A stretch of DNA of 64,000 bases from Hellea sp. (GCA_020631215.1 JAHDHS010000006.1:38592-102591); one strand, 5' to 3'; shown: positions 49,316-59,864, numbered from the stretch's first letter. Made by a program: numbers and translations. Notes: generated by a model from the sequence alone, not told the origin.

Positions 49316-52135
49316 TTGCGCCGAAAATCTACATCTGAATGGCTGGACTATTTTCATGAAAAATTGGCTAGTCACCAAAGCTGGATTGAAAATGATCCAC
49401 AATCCAATCCCATACGCCTGCTCGCTTATGATATTTCAAAATATATCGAAACCAGAGAGCTGGCCTTTCGTGACATTGAAGAGATCATCAAGATACTCTC
49501 TGATGAAGGCGCAATTGCCAGGGCTATGCGGTTACGTGAGCGGGCCGCGGTCGATCAGATAAAATCCTTGAAAAAAAGCATTGAGGGTTTGGCTAAGTCC
49601 AAGGCTGACGAGGGATTCAATAAATTTAAAGCATGGGCGGAAAAGGCGGGGCAGGGTATCGTTCTGACAGCTCATCCGACTTTTTCATTGTCACCGGAGA
49701 TACGTGATGTGCTCGGCCAAATCGCGACATCGGGCAAAACCAAGGATGAAGGCGAAGCGCTAAAAGCTTTACCATATCTGCCCAAACGCGCCCCGACACT
49801 GGCCGAAGAACATGTGCAAACACAGCAATCCATCGCCCGTATCCAAAGCGCGCTTCGGAATATCAATGCCATCGTTTTAAAGGTTGCGCAGACCCGGTTT
49901 CCTGACAAATGGCTGGAGATTACGCCCTGCCTTGTGAAGGTCTATAGTTGGGTTGGATATGACATAGATGGACGGACGGATATATCATGGGGCGATGCCA
50001 TTGGCCTTCGTCTGGAAGAAAAGGCAACCCAGCTTGAGAGATATTTGGACGCCGCTAAGCGCCTCTCCAAAGCAACTCAATCCAACAAAGCCTTGTCGAA
50101 GTTGTCAGAGCAGCTTTGCCTGCGTCTGGAAGAGGCTTGGGAGAGTACGAAAAAAGACCTCAGCCTGTTCCGCAAGGACTTGAACGATACAGATAATCTG
50201 GTCGAAGCGGCCAATCACCTGACACGCCAGTCTGATCGTCGCTTGCGGAGCACAGCCAGCCTATATCCGATCATGGCAGAGATGCAGGCCGCGACTGATG
50301 ACAAATCTCTCCAGACGGAGATTGCGCTTTTGCGGGCGGATTTACGGGCATATGGATTGGGCACTTCCCGCATTCACTTCCGCCTGAACAGTCGCCATGT
50401 GATTAATGGTATTCGGTCTGCATTTGGGTTGAAAGAAGGCGTGACCGACAGCCGAACCCTTCTGATGCGGGCGTCAGAATTGACATTAAAAGTAGAAAAA
50501 CAGCCCGTGAATTTTGCGTCCCTTGCGCTAGAGAAAAACACGGCGCATCAACAAATGATCCTAACGGCGCAAATTCACAAATATATCGATGAAGAAACGC
50601 CGATCCGTCTTCTGATTGCCGAGACCGAAGATGCCCTTGTGCCAATGGGCATGCTTTTCTTGGCCAAGCAATATGATCTGGATGAGCATTTGGATATCTC
50701 ACCTTTGTTCGAGACGGCCAACGCCCTGAATAATGGCGGGCGGATAATCCGCAAAATGCTGAGCAATTCCGTTTATCGCGATTACATAGAAAAACGCGGA
50801 ATCTTTGCCATTCAGACAGGGTTCTCAGATGCCGGCCGTTTCATGGGACAAGTGCCGGCAACGCTGGCCATAGAGCGCCTGCAATCGCATTTTGCGCAGG
50901 CTTTGGCGGATGCGAATTTGAATGACGTCGAAGCCATTATTTTTAACACGCATGGCGAGTCGCTTGGGCGCGGCGGGCATCCCGGAAGTTTGGCCGAACG
51001 ACTGGATTATGTCATGAGTCCCTGGGCCAAAGCCCAATTTGACAAAAGAAATTTGCCCTTCATTCACGAGACCAGCTTTCAAGGCGGGGACGGTTTCCTT
51101 TGGTTTCAAACCGATGAGTTGGCTTTGGCGACGGCATCATCTTTGCTGCTGTCGCGTCATGATGATACGTCTGATGCGGAAGATGACATCTTCTATCAGG
51201 ACAATGATTTCTCCTGGGATGTTTTCAGATCCCTCTCAATCGAGCAGGATCAGCTCTATAATAATACAAATTATGGGCGTTTATTAGGGCCTTTCGGACA
51301 GAATTTACTTATTCCAACGGGTTCACGGGCGGCGCAGCGTAAAAGCGGCGGGGGCAGTGCCTCAGCCAATCCCCGGCAATTGCGCGCAATTCCTCACAAT
51401 GCGATCTTGCAGCAATTCGGGATCACAGCAAACATTTTCTATGGAATAGGCCGGGCCTCATTAATCGACGGAGATAAGTTTATGGATTTGCTCGCATCCT
51501 CTGCCCGCGCCAAATCTGTCTTTGGTTTGGCGTCTACAGCAATTGCGCGCAGCGACATTCGTACGTTAACGGCTTACAGCCGCCTGTTTGATGCGGGCTA
51601 TTGGGCCAGCCGGGCGTCGTCGGGACAAGAGCCGATGATTGCGCAGAAATCCATCGAAATTGCCAATTCCCTCATAGAAAATGATTGGCGGGCAGGTCTG
51701 GTTGATTTGGCCAATGTGCTTCGGCTGGAGGCCTTCAATATTCCTGACGACGTGAAGTCGCTCAGAGATAATCAGGTTAATGAAGACTGCTTGAAAATAT
51801 TACATGCCATCCGCTTGGCCGTTATTTCCAAAATGGCCCTTATAGCTTCGGACCTGCCAGTCTATGCAAGTGCGGGCACCTCGCGATTGGCGGTATTGCA
51901 GAAATTGCAAAATATGCAGATTGATGATGTCATTGAAGGTTTGCGGTCTGAATATCCGGCCATCGGACGGGACCTCTCATGGACAGAGAAACTGTCCGAA
52001 GAGGCCGCCGGGGTAAAACGCTCTATGTCCTTTCCGCATCTGGTGGAAACTGTTATCAATCCGCTGAACCGTGCGGGACAATTGGTACGTCAGGCGACAA
52101 TTGCCGTATCTCACAATTATGATGCGTTCGGATAG
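49316..52135 (+). CDS. Phosphoenolpyruvate carboxylase family protein, divergent
   Basis: GIVLTAHPTFS, SWVGYDIDGRTDI, FRLNSRHV, SPLFET, GFSDAGRFMG, NTHGESLGRGGHPG - PEPC-like motif order but several altered. Confidence 0.8.
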   Translation: MRRKSTSEWLDYFHEKLASHQSWIENDPQSNPIRLLAYDISKYIETRELAFRDIEEIIKILSDEGAIARAMRLRERAAVDQIKSLKKSIEGLAKSKADEGFNKFKAWAEKAGQGIVLTAHPTFSLSPEIRDVLGQIATSGKTKDEGEALKALPYLPKRAPTLAEEHVQTQQSIARIQSALRNINAIVLKVAQTRFPDKWLEITPCLVKVYSWVGYDIDGRTDISWGDAIGLRLEEKATQLERYLDAAKRLSKATQSNKALSKLSEQLCLRLEEAWESTKKDLSLFRKDLNDTDNLVEAANHLTRQSDRRLRSTASLYPIMAEMQAATDDKSLQTEIALLRADLRAYGLGTSRIHFRLNSRHVINGIRSAFGLKEGVTDSRTLLMRASELTLKVEKQPVNFASLALEKNTAHQQMILTAQIHKYIDEETPIRLLIAETEDALVPMGMLFLAKQYDLDEHLDISPLFETANALNNGGRIIRKMLSNSVYRDYIEKRGIFAIQTGFSDAGRFMGQVPATLAIERLQSHFAQALADANLNDVEAIIFNTHGESLGRGGHPGSLAERLDYVMSPWAKAQFDKRNLPFIHETSFQGGDGFLWFQTDELALATASSLLLSRHDDTSDAEDDIFYQDNDFSWDVFRSLSIEQDQLYNNTNYGRLLGPFGQNLLIPTGSRAAQRKSGGGSASANPRQLRAIPHNAILQQFGITANIFYGIGRASLIDGDKFMDLLASSARAKSVFGLASTAIARSDIRTLTAYSRLFDAGYWASRASSGQEPMIAQKSIEIANSLIENDWRAGLVDLANVLRLEAFNIPDDVKSLRDNQVNEDCLKILHAIRLAVISKMALIASDLPVYASAGTSRLAVLQKLQNMQIDDVIEGLRSEYPAIGRDLSWTEKLSEEAAGVKRSMSFPHLVETVINPLNRAGQLVRQATIAVSHNYDAFG

Positions 52136-52144
52136 GAATAGGCT

Positions 52145-53608
52145 GTGGCAGAATTTATACCCGTTGATCCGTTTGATATTGTCATATTTGGCGGGACAGG
52201 TGATTTGTCCAAACGAAAATTAATCCCGGCGCTTTTTCATCGCTTTTTGGATGGTCAAATTGACAAGACTTGCCGCATCGTGGGTGTCGCGCGCTCAAAA
52301 TTATCTCAATCAGACTTTGCGGAATTAGCCAAGGTTGCATGTCAGGCGGCGACGAGTGAGTGGTCAGAAGCAGCATGGGAAAAGTTTGCTTCTTTGCTAG
52401 AATATATTGCCATGGATATTACCAAAGCCGGCAAGGATTGGGATGTTTTAAAAGGCTATTTGACGAATGATGGGCGGCCTCAGATTTTTTATCTTGCCAC
52501 AACGCCTTTGATCTATGTCGATGTTTGTAAGACTTTGGGTGATGTCGGGCTTAACACGCCAAATGCTCGGCTGGTGCTGGAAAAACCGATCGGAACTGAT
52601 TTAGAATCCGCCCGTGCGATCAATGAAGGCGTAGGCGCTGTGTTTGACGAGCGCGCTATTTATCGCATTGATCATTATCTGGGCAAAGAGACCGTTCAAA
52701 ACTTAATCGTTCTACGGTTTGCAAATGCACTATTCGAGCCGGTTTGGTCACGCAATGCCATTGATCATGTTCAAATCACAGTGGCTGAAGATATTGGTTT
52801 GGAAGGCCGGGCGGATTATTATGACCGCAGCGGCGCAGTTCGCGACATGATCCAAAATCACTTGCTGCAACTGCTCTGCCTCACTGCTATGGAGCCACCA
52901 AATTCTTTGGACGCAGATGATGTAAGAACCGAAAAAATCAAAGTCTTAAAAGCGTTAAAACCATACACAGCAGAAACGGTTGGCCAGAATAGTGTTAAGG
53001 CGCAATATGAAGCCGGGCTTGTCCACGGAGAAAAGGTCTCATCTTATCTTGATACCCTCTCAGCGGAAGATGCTCAAAGTGAGACGGAAACTTTTGCTGC
53101 TCTTAAAGTAAGTATTGAGAATGGCCGTTGGGCCGGCGTGCCTTTCTACCTGCGAACCGGCAAGCGTATGGAAGCGCGGCGTTCTTCGATCATGATCCAG
53201 TTTAAACCAACACCTCATCCCTTGTTTAACTCAGCGGATAGAGTGCCCAATCGCCTTGTCATGCGCCTGCAACCTGATGAGGGCATGCGCCTCTTCATGC
53301 AGATCAAGGAGCCCGGGCCGGGCGGTATGCGCCTAAAATACCTACCATTGGATCTGTCCTATGCGGAGAATTTTACGGTTCGCTATCCGGATGCTTATGA
53401 GCGGCTTTTGATGGATGTGGTGCGCGGCAATCTGGCACTTTTCATGAGCCGTGATGAAGTCGAGGCGGCATGGCGCTGGGTTGATCAGCTATTGGCCAGT
53501 TGGGAGGAGTCGGAACAGGCGCTTGAAACTTACGCCGCAGGGTCGCAAGGGCCGATGCAATCGGCGATTATGCTGGACCGTGATGGACGTGAGTGGTGGG
53601 AGCAGTAA
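52145..53608 (+). CDS. zwf: Glucose-6-phosphate dehydrogenase
   Basis: DIVIFGGTGDLSKRKLIPALF, RIDHYLGKETVQNLIVLRFANALFEPVWSRN. Confidence 0.97.
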   Translation: MAEFIPVDPFDIVIFGGTGDLSKRKLIPALFHRFLDGQIDKTCRIVGVARSKLSQSDFAELAKVACQAATSEWSEAAWEKFASLLEYIAMDITKAGKDWDVLKGYLTNDGRPQIFYLATTPLIYVDVCKTLGDVGLNTPNARLVLEKPIGTDLESARAINEGVGAVFDERAIYRIDHYLGKETVQNLIVLRFANALFEPVWSRNAIDHVQITVAEDIGLEGRADYYDRSGAVRDMIQNHLLQLLCLTAMEPPNSLDADDVRTEKIKVLKALKPYTAETVGQNSVKAQYEAGLVHGEKVSSYLDTLSAEDAQSETETFAALKVSIENGRWAGVPFYLRTGKRMEARRSSIMIQFKPTPHPLFNSADRVPNRLVMRLQPDEGMRLFMQIKEPGPGGMRLKYLPLDLSYAENFTVRYPDAYERLLMDVVRGNLALFMSRDEVEAAWRWVDQLLASWEESEQALETYAAGSQGPMQSAIMLDRDGREWWEQ

Positions 53609-54321
53609 TGGCTTTGAGCCGGTACAAAAGCTTTGCTGACCGCAAGACTTTGCAGGCCGCTACAGCAGCCCGTATCGCGGCGGGCCTGATGGAATCTATC
53701 AATGCGAAAGGAAAGGCGAGCCTGTTTTTATCCGGCGGGTCGACGCCTGGACCGGTCTATGAGGCTTTATCAGAGGTCGATTTGCCTTGGGACAAGGTCG
53801 ATGTCGGTCTGGTGGATGAACGCTGGGTCGATGAAGATGATGAAGGGTCTAATGCGACGCTCATTCGCAGGACGCTTTTGCGCGGCGCGGCCGGTAAAGC
53901 CAATTTCACGCCCATGAAAACAGATCACGTGACCCCGCAAGCCGGACAGGATGTGGTGGCAAAGCTTTATAAGCCCCTGCTTCAGACGCGCAGCATAGCT
54001 ATTTTGGGCATGGGTACCGATGGGCATGTCTGTTCCTGGTTCCCACAGTCGGCAGGCCTGACGCAGGCTTTGGACCCGGCCAACCCATCACCTGTTCAGG
54101 CGATCAAGGCCCGCCAAAGCGAGGTGACAGGAACCTATCTGGATCGCATGACGTTGACTTACAGCGCGGTGGCGGCTTGTGACACTGTTATCCTACTCAT
54201 CACCGGTGAGGCCAAGCGGGCTGTTATAGATCGGGCTCTTAACGGGGAGGGCGGCGATCTGCCAGTATCTCGGCTTTTATCATTAAAACCCGAGCAATTT
54301 TCAATTTACTACGCGGCTTGA
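53608..54321 (+). CDS. pgl: 6-phosphogluconolactonase
   Basis: LFLSGGSTPGPVYEALSEVDLPWDKVDVGLVDERWVDEDDEGSN, LGMGTDGHVCSWFP. Confidence 0.95.
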   Translation: MALSRYKSFADRKTLQAATAARIAAGLMESINAKGKASLFLSGGSTPGPVYEALSEVDLPWDKVDVGLVDERWVDEDDEGSNATLIRRTLLRGAAGKANFTPMKTDHVTPQAGQDVVAKLYKPLLQTRSIAILGMGTDGHVCSWFPQSAGLTQALDPANPSPVQAIKARQSEVTGTYLDRMTLTYSAVAACDTVILLITGEAKRAVIDRALNGEGGDLPVSRLLSLKPEQFSIYYAA

Positions 54322-54324
54322 TTT

Positions 54325-56142
54325 ATGGAGTCTTCCCTGCATCCCAAACTACAAGAGGTCACTGACCGGATCATTAAACGGTCCAAGGACAGCCGCGCAG
54401 CCTATTTGGAGGTCACAGCCTCCATGCGCCCGGACGGCCCGGTTCGCGCAGGGCTGCATGCGGGCAATCAGGCCCATGCCTATGCGGGTTGTGCGTTAAA
54501 AGATAAAACCGCTCTATTGGGCGCGAAGTGGCCGAATGTCGGCATCGTGACGTCCTATAATGACATGTTGTCCGCCCATGCGCCCTATGCGGGTTATCCG
54601 GAAATCATCAAAACGGCGGCACGCAAGTCCGGCGCAACGGCGCAGGTGGCAGGCGGCGTACCGGCCATGTGTGACGGCGTTACCCAGGGCACGGACGGGA
54701 TGGAGTTGTCTCTCTTTTCCCGCGATGTCATTGCGATGGGCACGGCGATAGCTCTGTCCCACAACACTTATGATGCCGGACTTTATCTGGGTATTTGTGA
54801 CAAGATCGTTCCCGGCCTGTTGATTGGTGCTTTGCAATTTGGCCATGTGCCCGCAATTTTTGTCCCGGCCGGGCCGATGCCTTCAGGATTGCCAAATAAA
54901 GAAAAAGTCCGCATTCGGCAGCTTTTCGCAGAAGGTAAAATCGGCCGGGAAGATTTGCTGAAAGCCGAAATGGAAAGCTATCACAGCCAGGGCACCTGCA
55001 CATTTTACGGAACTGCCAATTCCAATCAAATGCTAATGGAGGTCGGTGGGTTGCATATACCTGGCGCAGCGTTTGTGAATCCCGGACTGGGTCTTCGAAC
55101 CGCTTTGACTGAGGCGGCCACAAGCCGGGCGACTGAAATCACAGCTATGACGGACAGCTACATTCCAATCGCGGATGTGATCAGTGAGAAAACCATTGTG
55201 AATATGATTGTTGGGCTTATGGCCACGGGCGGCTCCACCAATCATGCCCTGCATATTCCGGCCATCGCCAAGGCCGCCGGCATTATCGTTGATTGGAATG
55301 ATTTTGACGCGATTTCTAAAGTCGTACCCTTGCTGACAAAAGTTTATCCGAATGGTGATAAGGATGTGAACCATTTCCACGCTGCGGGCGGTATGGGCTA
55401 TCTGATCCGCGAATTGCTAGACGCTGGTTTGCTACACGAAGACGTCATGACCGTGATGGGGCAGGGGCTGCGGGCCTATACACAGGAACCTGTCATGGAC
55501 GGTGACAAGGTTATATGGCGCGACGCGCCGACTAAATCACTCGACGCCGAGATATTAACAACTCCGGATGAGCCCTTCCGTCCGGATGGCGGCCTTACAG
55601 TCTTGACCGGATCGCTTGGCCGGAGTGTGATTAAGTCATCGGCTGTTCGCCGCAAGCATCACAGGGTTACGGCCCCGGCGGCGGTGTTTGACAGCCAGTA
55701 TGATATGCTCACCGCTTTTCATGCTGGAGAACTAGATAAGGATGCGGTGGTCGTCGTGCGCTTTCAAGGCCCGAGTGCCAATGGCATGCCGGAGCTTCAC
55801 AAGCTTACGCCGTCATTGGGCGTCTTGCAGGATAAGGGCTTCAATGTTGCGCTCGTTACGGATGGCCGAATGTCCGGCGCCTCCGGGAAAGTCCCTGCCG
55901 CGATCCATGTGACGCCCGAAGCGGCCCATGGCGGCCCGCTCGCTAAGGTCAAGGATGGCGACATGATCACGCTGGACGCGACAACAGGGCAGCTATTGAT
56001 CGATATCGATCCGGAGGCTTTCGCCGCCCGCACGCCGGATCCTTACAAACCGAACCAAAAGCGCATTGGCTTTGGCCGCGATATTTTCAAAACCTTCCGC
56101 ACACAATGCCACTCAGCCGAGACCGGCGCGGGGATATTCTAG
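54325..56142 (+). CDS. edd: Phosphogluconate dehydratase
   Basis: [94 protein letters not shown]. Confidence 0.97.
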   Translation: MESSLHPKLQEVTDRIIKRSKDSRAAYLEVTASMRPDGPVRAGLHAGNQAHAYAGCALKDKTALLGAKWPNVGIVTSYNDMLSAHAPYAGYPEIIKTAARKSGATAQVAGGVPAMCDGVTQGTDGMELSLFSRDVIAMGTAIALSHNTYDAGLYLGICDKIVPGLLIGALQFGHVPAIFVPAGPMPSGLPNKEKVRIRQLFAEGKIGREDLLKAEMESYHSQGTCTFYGTANSNQMLMEVGGLHIPGAAFVNPGLGLRTALTEAATSRATEITAMTDSYIPIADVISEKTIVNMIVGLMATGGSTNHALHIPAIAKAAGIIVDWNDFDAISKVVPLLTKVYPNGDKDVNHFHAAGGMGYLIRELLDAGLLHEDVMTVMGQGLRAYTQEPVMDGDKVIWRDAPTKSLDAEILTTPDEPFRPDGGLTVLTGSLGRSVIKSSAVRRKHHRVTAPAAVFDSQYDMLTAFHAGELDKDAVVVVRFQGPSANGMPELHKLTPSLGVLQDKGFNVALVTDGRMSGASGKVPAAIHVTPEAAHGGPLAKVKDGDMITLDATTGQLLIDIDPEAFAARTPDPYKPNQKRIGFGRDIFKTFRTQCHSAETGAGIF

Positions 56143-56144
56143 TC

Positions 56145-57101
56145 ATGATTTTGGCTGGGGATATAGGCGGCACGAATGCCCGTTTCGGGTGTCTAGAAAA
56201 GAAAGCTCAAGGCGGCTGGACTGTAAATCACTTCACTAAAATCAGAGGCGCAGATTTCTCAACCTTTGACGAAGCTTTAGACTCTTACCTATCCGGGCTT
56301 GCCCAGAAACCACGGCGCGCGGCCTTTGCTGCCGCTGGTCCGGTTGAGGATGGCTACATCAATTTAACCAATGCCGATTGGCAAATATCAGCCAGACGGC
56401 TGGAAGATGTCCATGATTTGGATGTCTGCATGTTATTCAATGATTTTTCCGGTATGACGCGCTCTATACCGGAACTCACCGACGATAATTTTACAATTAT
56501 TCGCGATGGACAGCCTAGGGAAAATGAACCGATTTTAGTGGCCGGGCCGGGAACGGGATTTGGTGTTGGCTATCTCGTGCCGACCCGATCGGGTTGGCAC
56601 GTCATGTCTACTGAGGGCGGTCATATTTCATATAGCGCAAAGTCGAAATTAGAGCTCGATTTACTACAAGTGCTCAACCATGACCGGGATTTTGTGTCAC
56701 TGGAACTGGTCAGTTCGGGTAAAGGTCTTCCTATTATCCATAAAGCTGTCTGCGATATCCATGGTGTGAAATATGAATTTATGGAACCGGACCTCATTCG
56801 CGAAGCAGCGAAAAATCATGATCCTGTTTGTGCAGATGTTTGCCGTATCAGGGCGATGGCGACAATGGGCGCGATTGGTGATTTGGCGCTGGCAGGTGGT
56901 GCCAGAGGCGGCATTGTGCTGGCTGGTGGCGTGAGTGAACGCATGATCGATTATTATATGCAGGCCCCGGCTATGAACCGTTTCCTCAATCGCGGCGCGC
57001 GGTCTGATTATGTTAGAGATATTCCTGTGCGCCTGCTTACATGCCCGCTTGCGCCGCTGATCGGCTCCGCGGCATTACTGGAAGATCAATCTACTGAGTA
57101 A
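56145..57101 (+). CDS. glk: Glucokinase
   Basis: MILAGDIGGTNARFGC, VAGPGTGFGVGYLV, STEGGHISY, GIVLAGGVSERM. Confidence 0.94.
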   Translation: MILAGDIGGTNARFGCLEKKAQGGWTVNHFTKIRGADFSTFDEALDSYLSGLAQKPRRAAFAAAGPVEDGYINLTNADWQISARRLEDVHDLDVCMLFNDFSGMTRSIPELTDDNFTIIRDGQPRENEPILVAGPGTGFGVGYLVPTRSGWHVMSTEGGHISYSAKSKLELDLLQVLNHDRDFVSLELVSSGKGLPIIHKAVCDIHGVKYEFMEPDLIREAAKNHDPVCADVCRIRAMATMGAIGDLALAGGARGGIVLAGGVSERMIDYYMQAPAMNRFLNRGARSDYVRDIPVRLLTCPLAPLIGSAALLEDQSTE

Positions 57102-58012
57102 ACAAGCCGGAAGCCAATGTGATTGGTTGAGAAATCAAGTTCCTGATTTTGTCGGGCGGCTGGACGGTAGCGGCGGCAATAATTGCTTGCGCACAAATAA
57201 GACCCGCCTTTGATGATGCCTTGATTGCTGGCCTGATCACTGTCTTTGGTCCATTCCCAAAGATTTCCTGTCATGTCATACAGGCCATATCCATTGGGCT
57301 CATAACATCCCACAGGGGCGGTGCCGACATATCCGTCATCCGCCCGGTTGATGACCGGGAATATACCCTGCCATGTATTAGCGCGGGGAATATCCATTTG
57401 ATCAGGCTCCACATCGCCCCATTCATAGGCCGCGCCATCCAGCCCGCCGCGCGCGGCATATTCCCATTGCGCTTCGCTTGGTAAATCCCCGCCTGCCCAT
57501 ACAGCAAAAGCGAGGGCATCTTCATAGGCGATATGATTGACGGGATGGTTCATCTCGGCGGCTATCTTTGATTGGGACCCATCCGGTTTGTCCCATGCTG
57601 CGCCGGGCACAAATTGCCAACGCCCGGCCTGACTATCACCGACAGCCATCGAAAAGACTGCGGAGCCTGCCACTAATTTATCCTCTGGAATATTGGGATG
57701 TAATGCTGGATCAGGTTTGCGCTCCGCGACTGTTACATAGCCGGTGGCTTTGATGAATTCTTGAAACTGTGCCCGTGTCACCTCGAAAGGATCGATTTTA
57801 AATGGCGCAAGGGTGAAAGTCCTCACCGGCCCTTCATCTGAATAATGGTTGTCAGAGCCCATTTGAAAGGTTCCGCCCGATAAGGATATGGGGCTCGCAC
57901 CAATTGGGTCTTGGCACGCATTGGTCTGAGTAGGGCCCGGCAAGTCTTTTTGGCCGCACGCGGCCAAGGAAAATGCACAGGCGAAGATAAATGCTGCTGA
58001 CTTAAGTTTCAT
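57086..58012 (-). CDS. Formylglycine-generating enzyme (SUMF1) family lipoprotein
   Basis: Lipobox LAAC; GGTFQMGSDNHYSDEGPVRTFTLAPFKIDPFEVTRAQFQEFI, WEWTKD, GGSYLCASNYCRRYRPAAR. Confidence 0.9.
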   Translation of the reverse strand: MKLKSAAFIFACAFSLAACGQKDLPGPTQTNACQDPIGASPISLSGGTFQMGSDNHYSDEGPVRTFTLAPFKIDPFEVTRAQFQEFIKATGYVTVAERKPDPALHPNIPEDKLVAGSAVFSMAVGDSQAGRWQFVPGAAWDKPDGSQSKIAAEMNHPVNHIAYEDALAFAVWAGGDLPSEAQWEYAARGGLDGAAYEWGDVEPDQMDIPRANTWQGIFPVINRADDGYVGTAPVGCYEPNGYGLYDMTGNLWEWTKDSDQASNQGIIKGGSYLCASNYCRRYRPAARQNQELDFSTNHIGFRLVYSVD

Positions 58013-58119
58013 AATGTGTCTTATCTGACAGGTCATGTTTTCCCAATAGATAGTTGGCTGCCGAAATGGAAAGTGTTTGGGGTGAATATCGCCCGTAAAA
58101 TTAACTCGCCAAACGTCCT

Positions 58120-58134
58120 TGTTATGCTATAACA
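58120..58134. promoter_or_regulatory. Zur-like palindrome upstream of CDF exporter
   Basis: TGTTATgctATAACA, perfect 6-bp arms, 7 nt before the CDF start codon. Confidence 0.45.
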
Positions 58135-58141
58135 TGGCCCG

Positions 58142-59152
58142 ATGAGTGCATTGCCGGATATAGAACAGGCGGCGGTTGATGACCGTTTTGATCAGCCCGA
58201 CCGCCGGGGCCGTCCCGGGCGTTTGCCGCCTGAAGGGTCTGGCCGTATCACGCGCCGGATTACGGCGGTGGCGGTTTTGCTCGGCCTCGTTATGGCGGCG
58301 GGTAAATTATGGCTATGGCAGGAAACGCATTCGGTTGGCCTGCTGGCGTCTCTCGTGCATTCTTTATTGGACATTGTCGGGGCTATCTCGAGCTTTGTGG
58401 CCGTGCGCTACGCAGCTAAGAGCCCGGATGCGGAATATCGATTTGGGCGGGGCAAAGCCGAGAGCTTTTCCGCAGTATTTCAAGTCTGCCTGATCGTTTT
58501 TGCGGCGCTTCACCTGCTTGAGGAGGTGATCGAGCGTCTTGGGCATACAGGGCACATTGAGCAAAGCGGGCTGGCCATTCTGGTCCTGTCTCTCTTTATC
58601 GTACTGACACTTTGGTTGATCATCGCGCAAAGCTGGGCGATCCGTGCGACGGGCTCAATCGCGGTTCGGGGTGATCGGGCGCACTATACCGCCGATCTAT
58701 TTGCCAATGTTTTTGTCATGATCGGGATTGCGATTACGGCCTTTACGTCCTTTATCTGGGCGGATGTGATTGTCGGCGGAGTGATGGTTTTATGGCTCCT
58801 GTGGACGGCGCTAAAGATTGCCCGACTGGCTTGGGCACAATTAATGGATATGGAGCTGAACGCAGATGAACGCGCGGCCTTAACGCGTCTGGCCATGGCC
58901 GACCCAAAGGTTCGCGCTGTGCATGACCTGCGCACGCGTGCGTCAGGGCCGCATCTACATGTTCAAATGCGTTTGGATTTGGATGAAACCCTGTCTCTGT
59001 CAGAGGCGCATGATATTATCCTTGCCGCTGAGGCCCGCATGATGACGGCATTTCCGGCCGCGGATATCCTGATCCATCCGCACCCGGCGGGATGTGGCCA
59101 CAGCCATGGCAATCACCGCTTTCAGCTGCCGACAGAATCACCACCCGGTTAA
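58142..59152 (+). CDS. Cation diffusion facilitator family transporter
   Basis: LLASLVHSLLDIVGAISSFVAVRYAAKSPDAEYRFGRGKAESFSAVFQ; ADVIVGGVMVLWLLWTALKI; C-terminal His-rich HPHPAGCGHSHGNH. Confidence 0.93.
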   Translation: MSALPDIEQAAVDDRFDQPDRRGRPGRLPPEGSGRITRRITAVAVLLGLVMAAGKLWLWQETHSVGLLASLVHSLLDIVGAISSFVAVRYAAKSPDAEYRFGRGKAESFSAVFQVCLIVFAALHLLEEVIERLGHTGHIEQSGLAILVLSLFIVLTLWLIIAQSWAIRATGSIAVRGDRAHYTADLFANVFVMIGIAITAFTSFIWADVIVGGVMVLWLLWTALKIARLAWAQLMDMELNADERAALTRLAMADPKVRAVHDLRTRASGPHLHVQMRLDLDETLSLSEAHDIILAAEARMMTAFPAADILIHPHPAGCGHSHGNHRFQLPTESPPG

Positions 59153-59186
59153 GTTTCCGTTATCCATAAATGGTTAAACAGACGCG

Positions 59187-59864
59187 ATGCGCACGCTCTA
59201 TCATTTTCCACTTCATCCGGCCTCCCGTCAGGCCCGGATTGCGCTCGCCGAAAAAAAGCTGAAAATCAAAGAGGAAATCATCGATCCATGGCAGCCCTCA
59301 GAGGCTTTCACGGAATTGACAGCCGAAAGTGTACCGCCCGTTTTGATTGATATTATTCCCGGCGGCACGGTCACGATTTCCGGCGTGCGCGCGATCACCG
59401 AATATGCCAATGATGGCAGCACGCGGCACCCTTTACTGGCCGAGGATGTTTTTGAGCGCGCCGAGGCCCGGCGCATTGCGGCCTGGTTTGACACACGTTT
59501 CACCGACGAAGTTGACGCCTATATTCTGTCTGAAAAGGTCGAGAAAACCATTATGGGCGGGGCCAGTGCCGATCCGGCTGTTCTGCGCGAGGGGCGGGAG
59601 CATTTGCAATTTCATTTGGGCTATCTCAGCTGGCTGCTGGAGCAGCGGGACTGGCTCGCCGGGCGAAAATATTCATTGGGCGATGTTGCGGCAGCGGCGC
59701 ATATTTCGGTGCTGGATTTCCTGGGCGAGGTCAAATGGCGCGACTGGCCGGATCTGAAAGAATGGTACCAAAAAATCAAAAGCCGCCCGGCTATGCGCGG
59801 CGTGATCAATGATCGCGTGGCCGGATTCCGCGCCCCCCGCCACTACACGGATCTGGATTTTTAA
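59187..59864 (+). CDS. Glutathione S-transferase family protein
   Basis: TLYHFPLHPASRQARIALAEKKLKIKEEIID thioredoxin-like domain, SGVRAITEYAND, AGRKYSLGDVAAAAHISVLDFLG. Confidence 0.9.
   Translation: MRTLYHFPLHPASRQARIALAEKKLKIKEEIIDPWQPSEAFTELTAESVPPVLIDIIPGGTVTISGVRAITEYANDGSTRHPLLAEDVFERAEARRIAAWFDTRFTDEVDAYILSEKVEKTIMGGASADPAVLREGREHLQFHLGYLSWLLEQRDWLAGRKYSLGDVAAAAHISVLDFLGEVKWRDWPDLKEWYQKIKSRPAMRGVINDRVAGFRAPRHYTDLDF

Noticed and set aside
59153-59186. TTAAgtttccgTTAT near-CtrA box before the GST gene
   Set aside because: Second half-site mismatched (TTAT); too weak without conservation data
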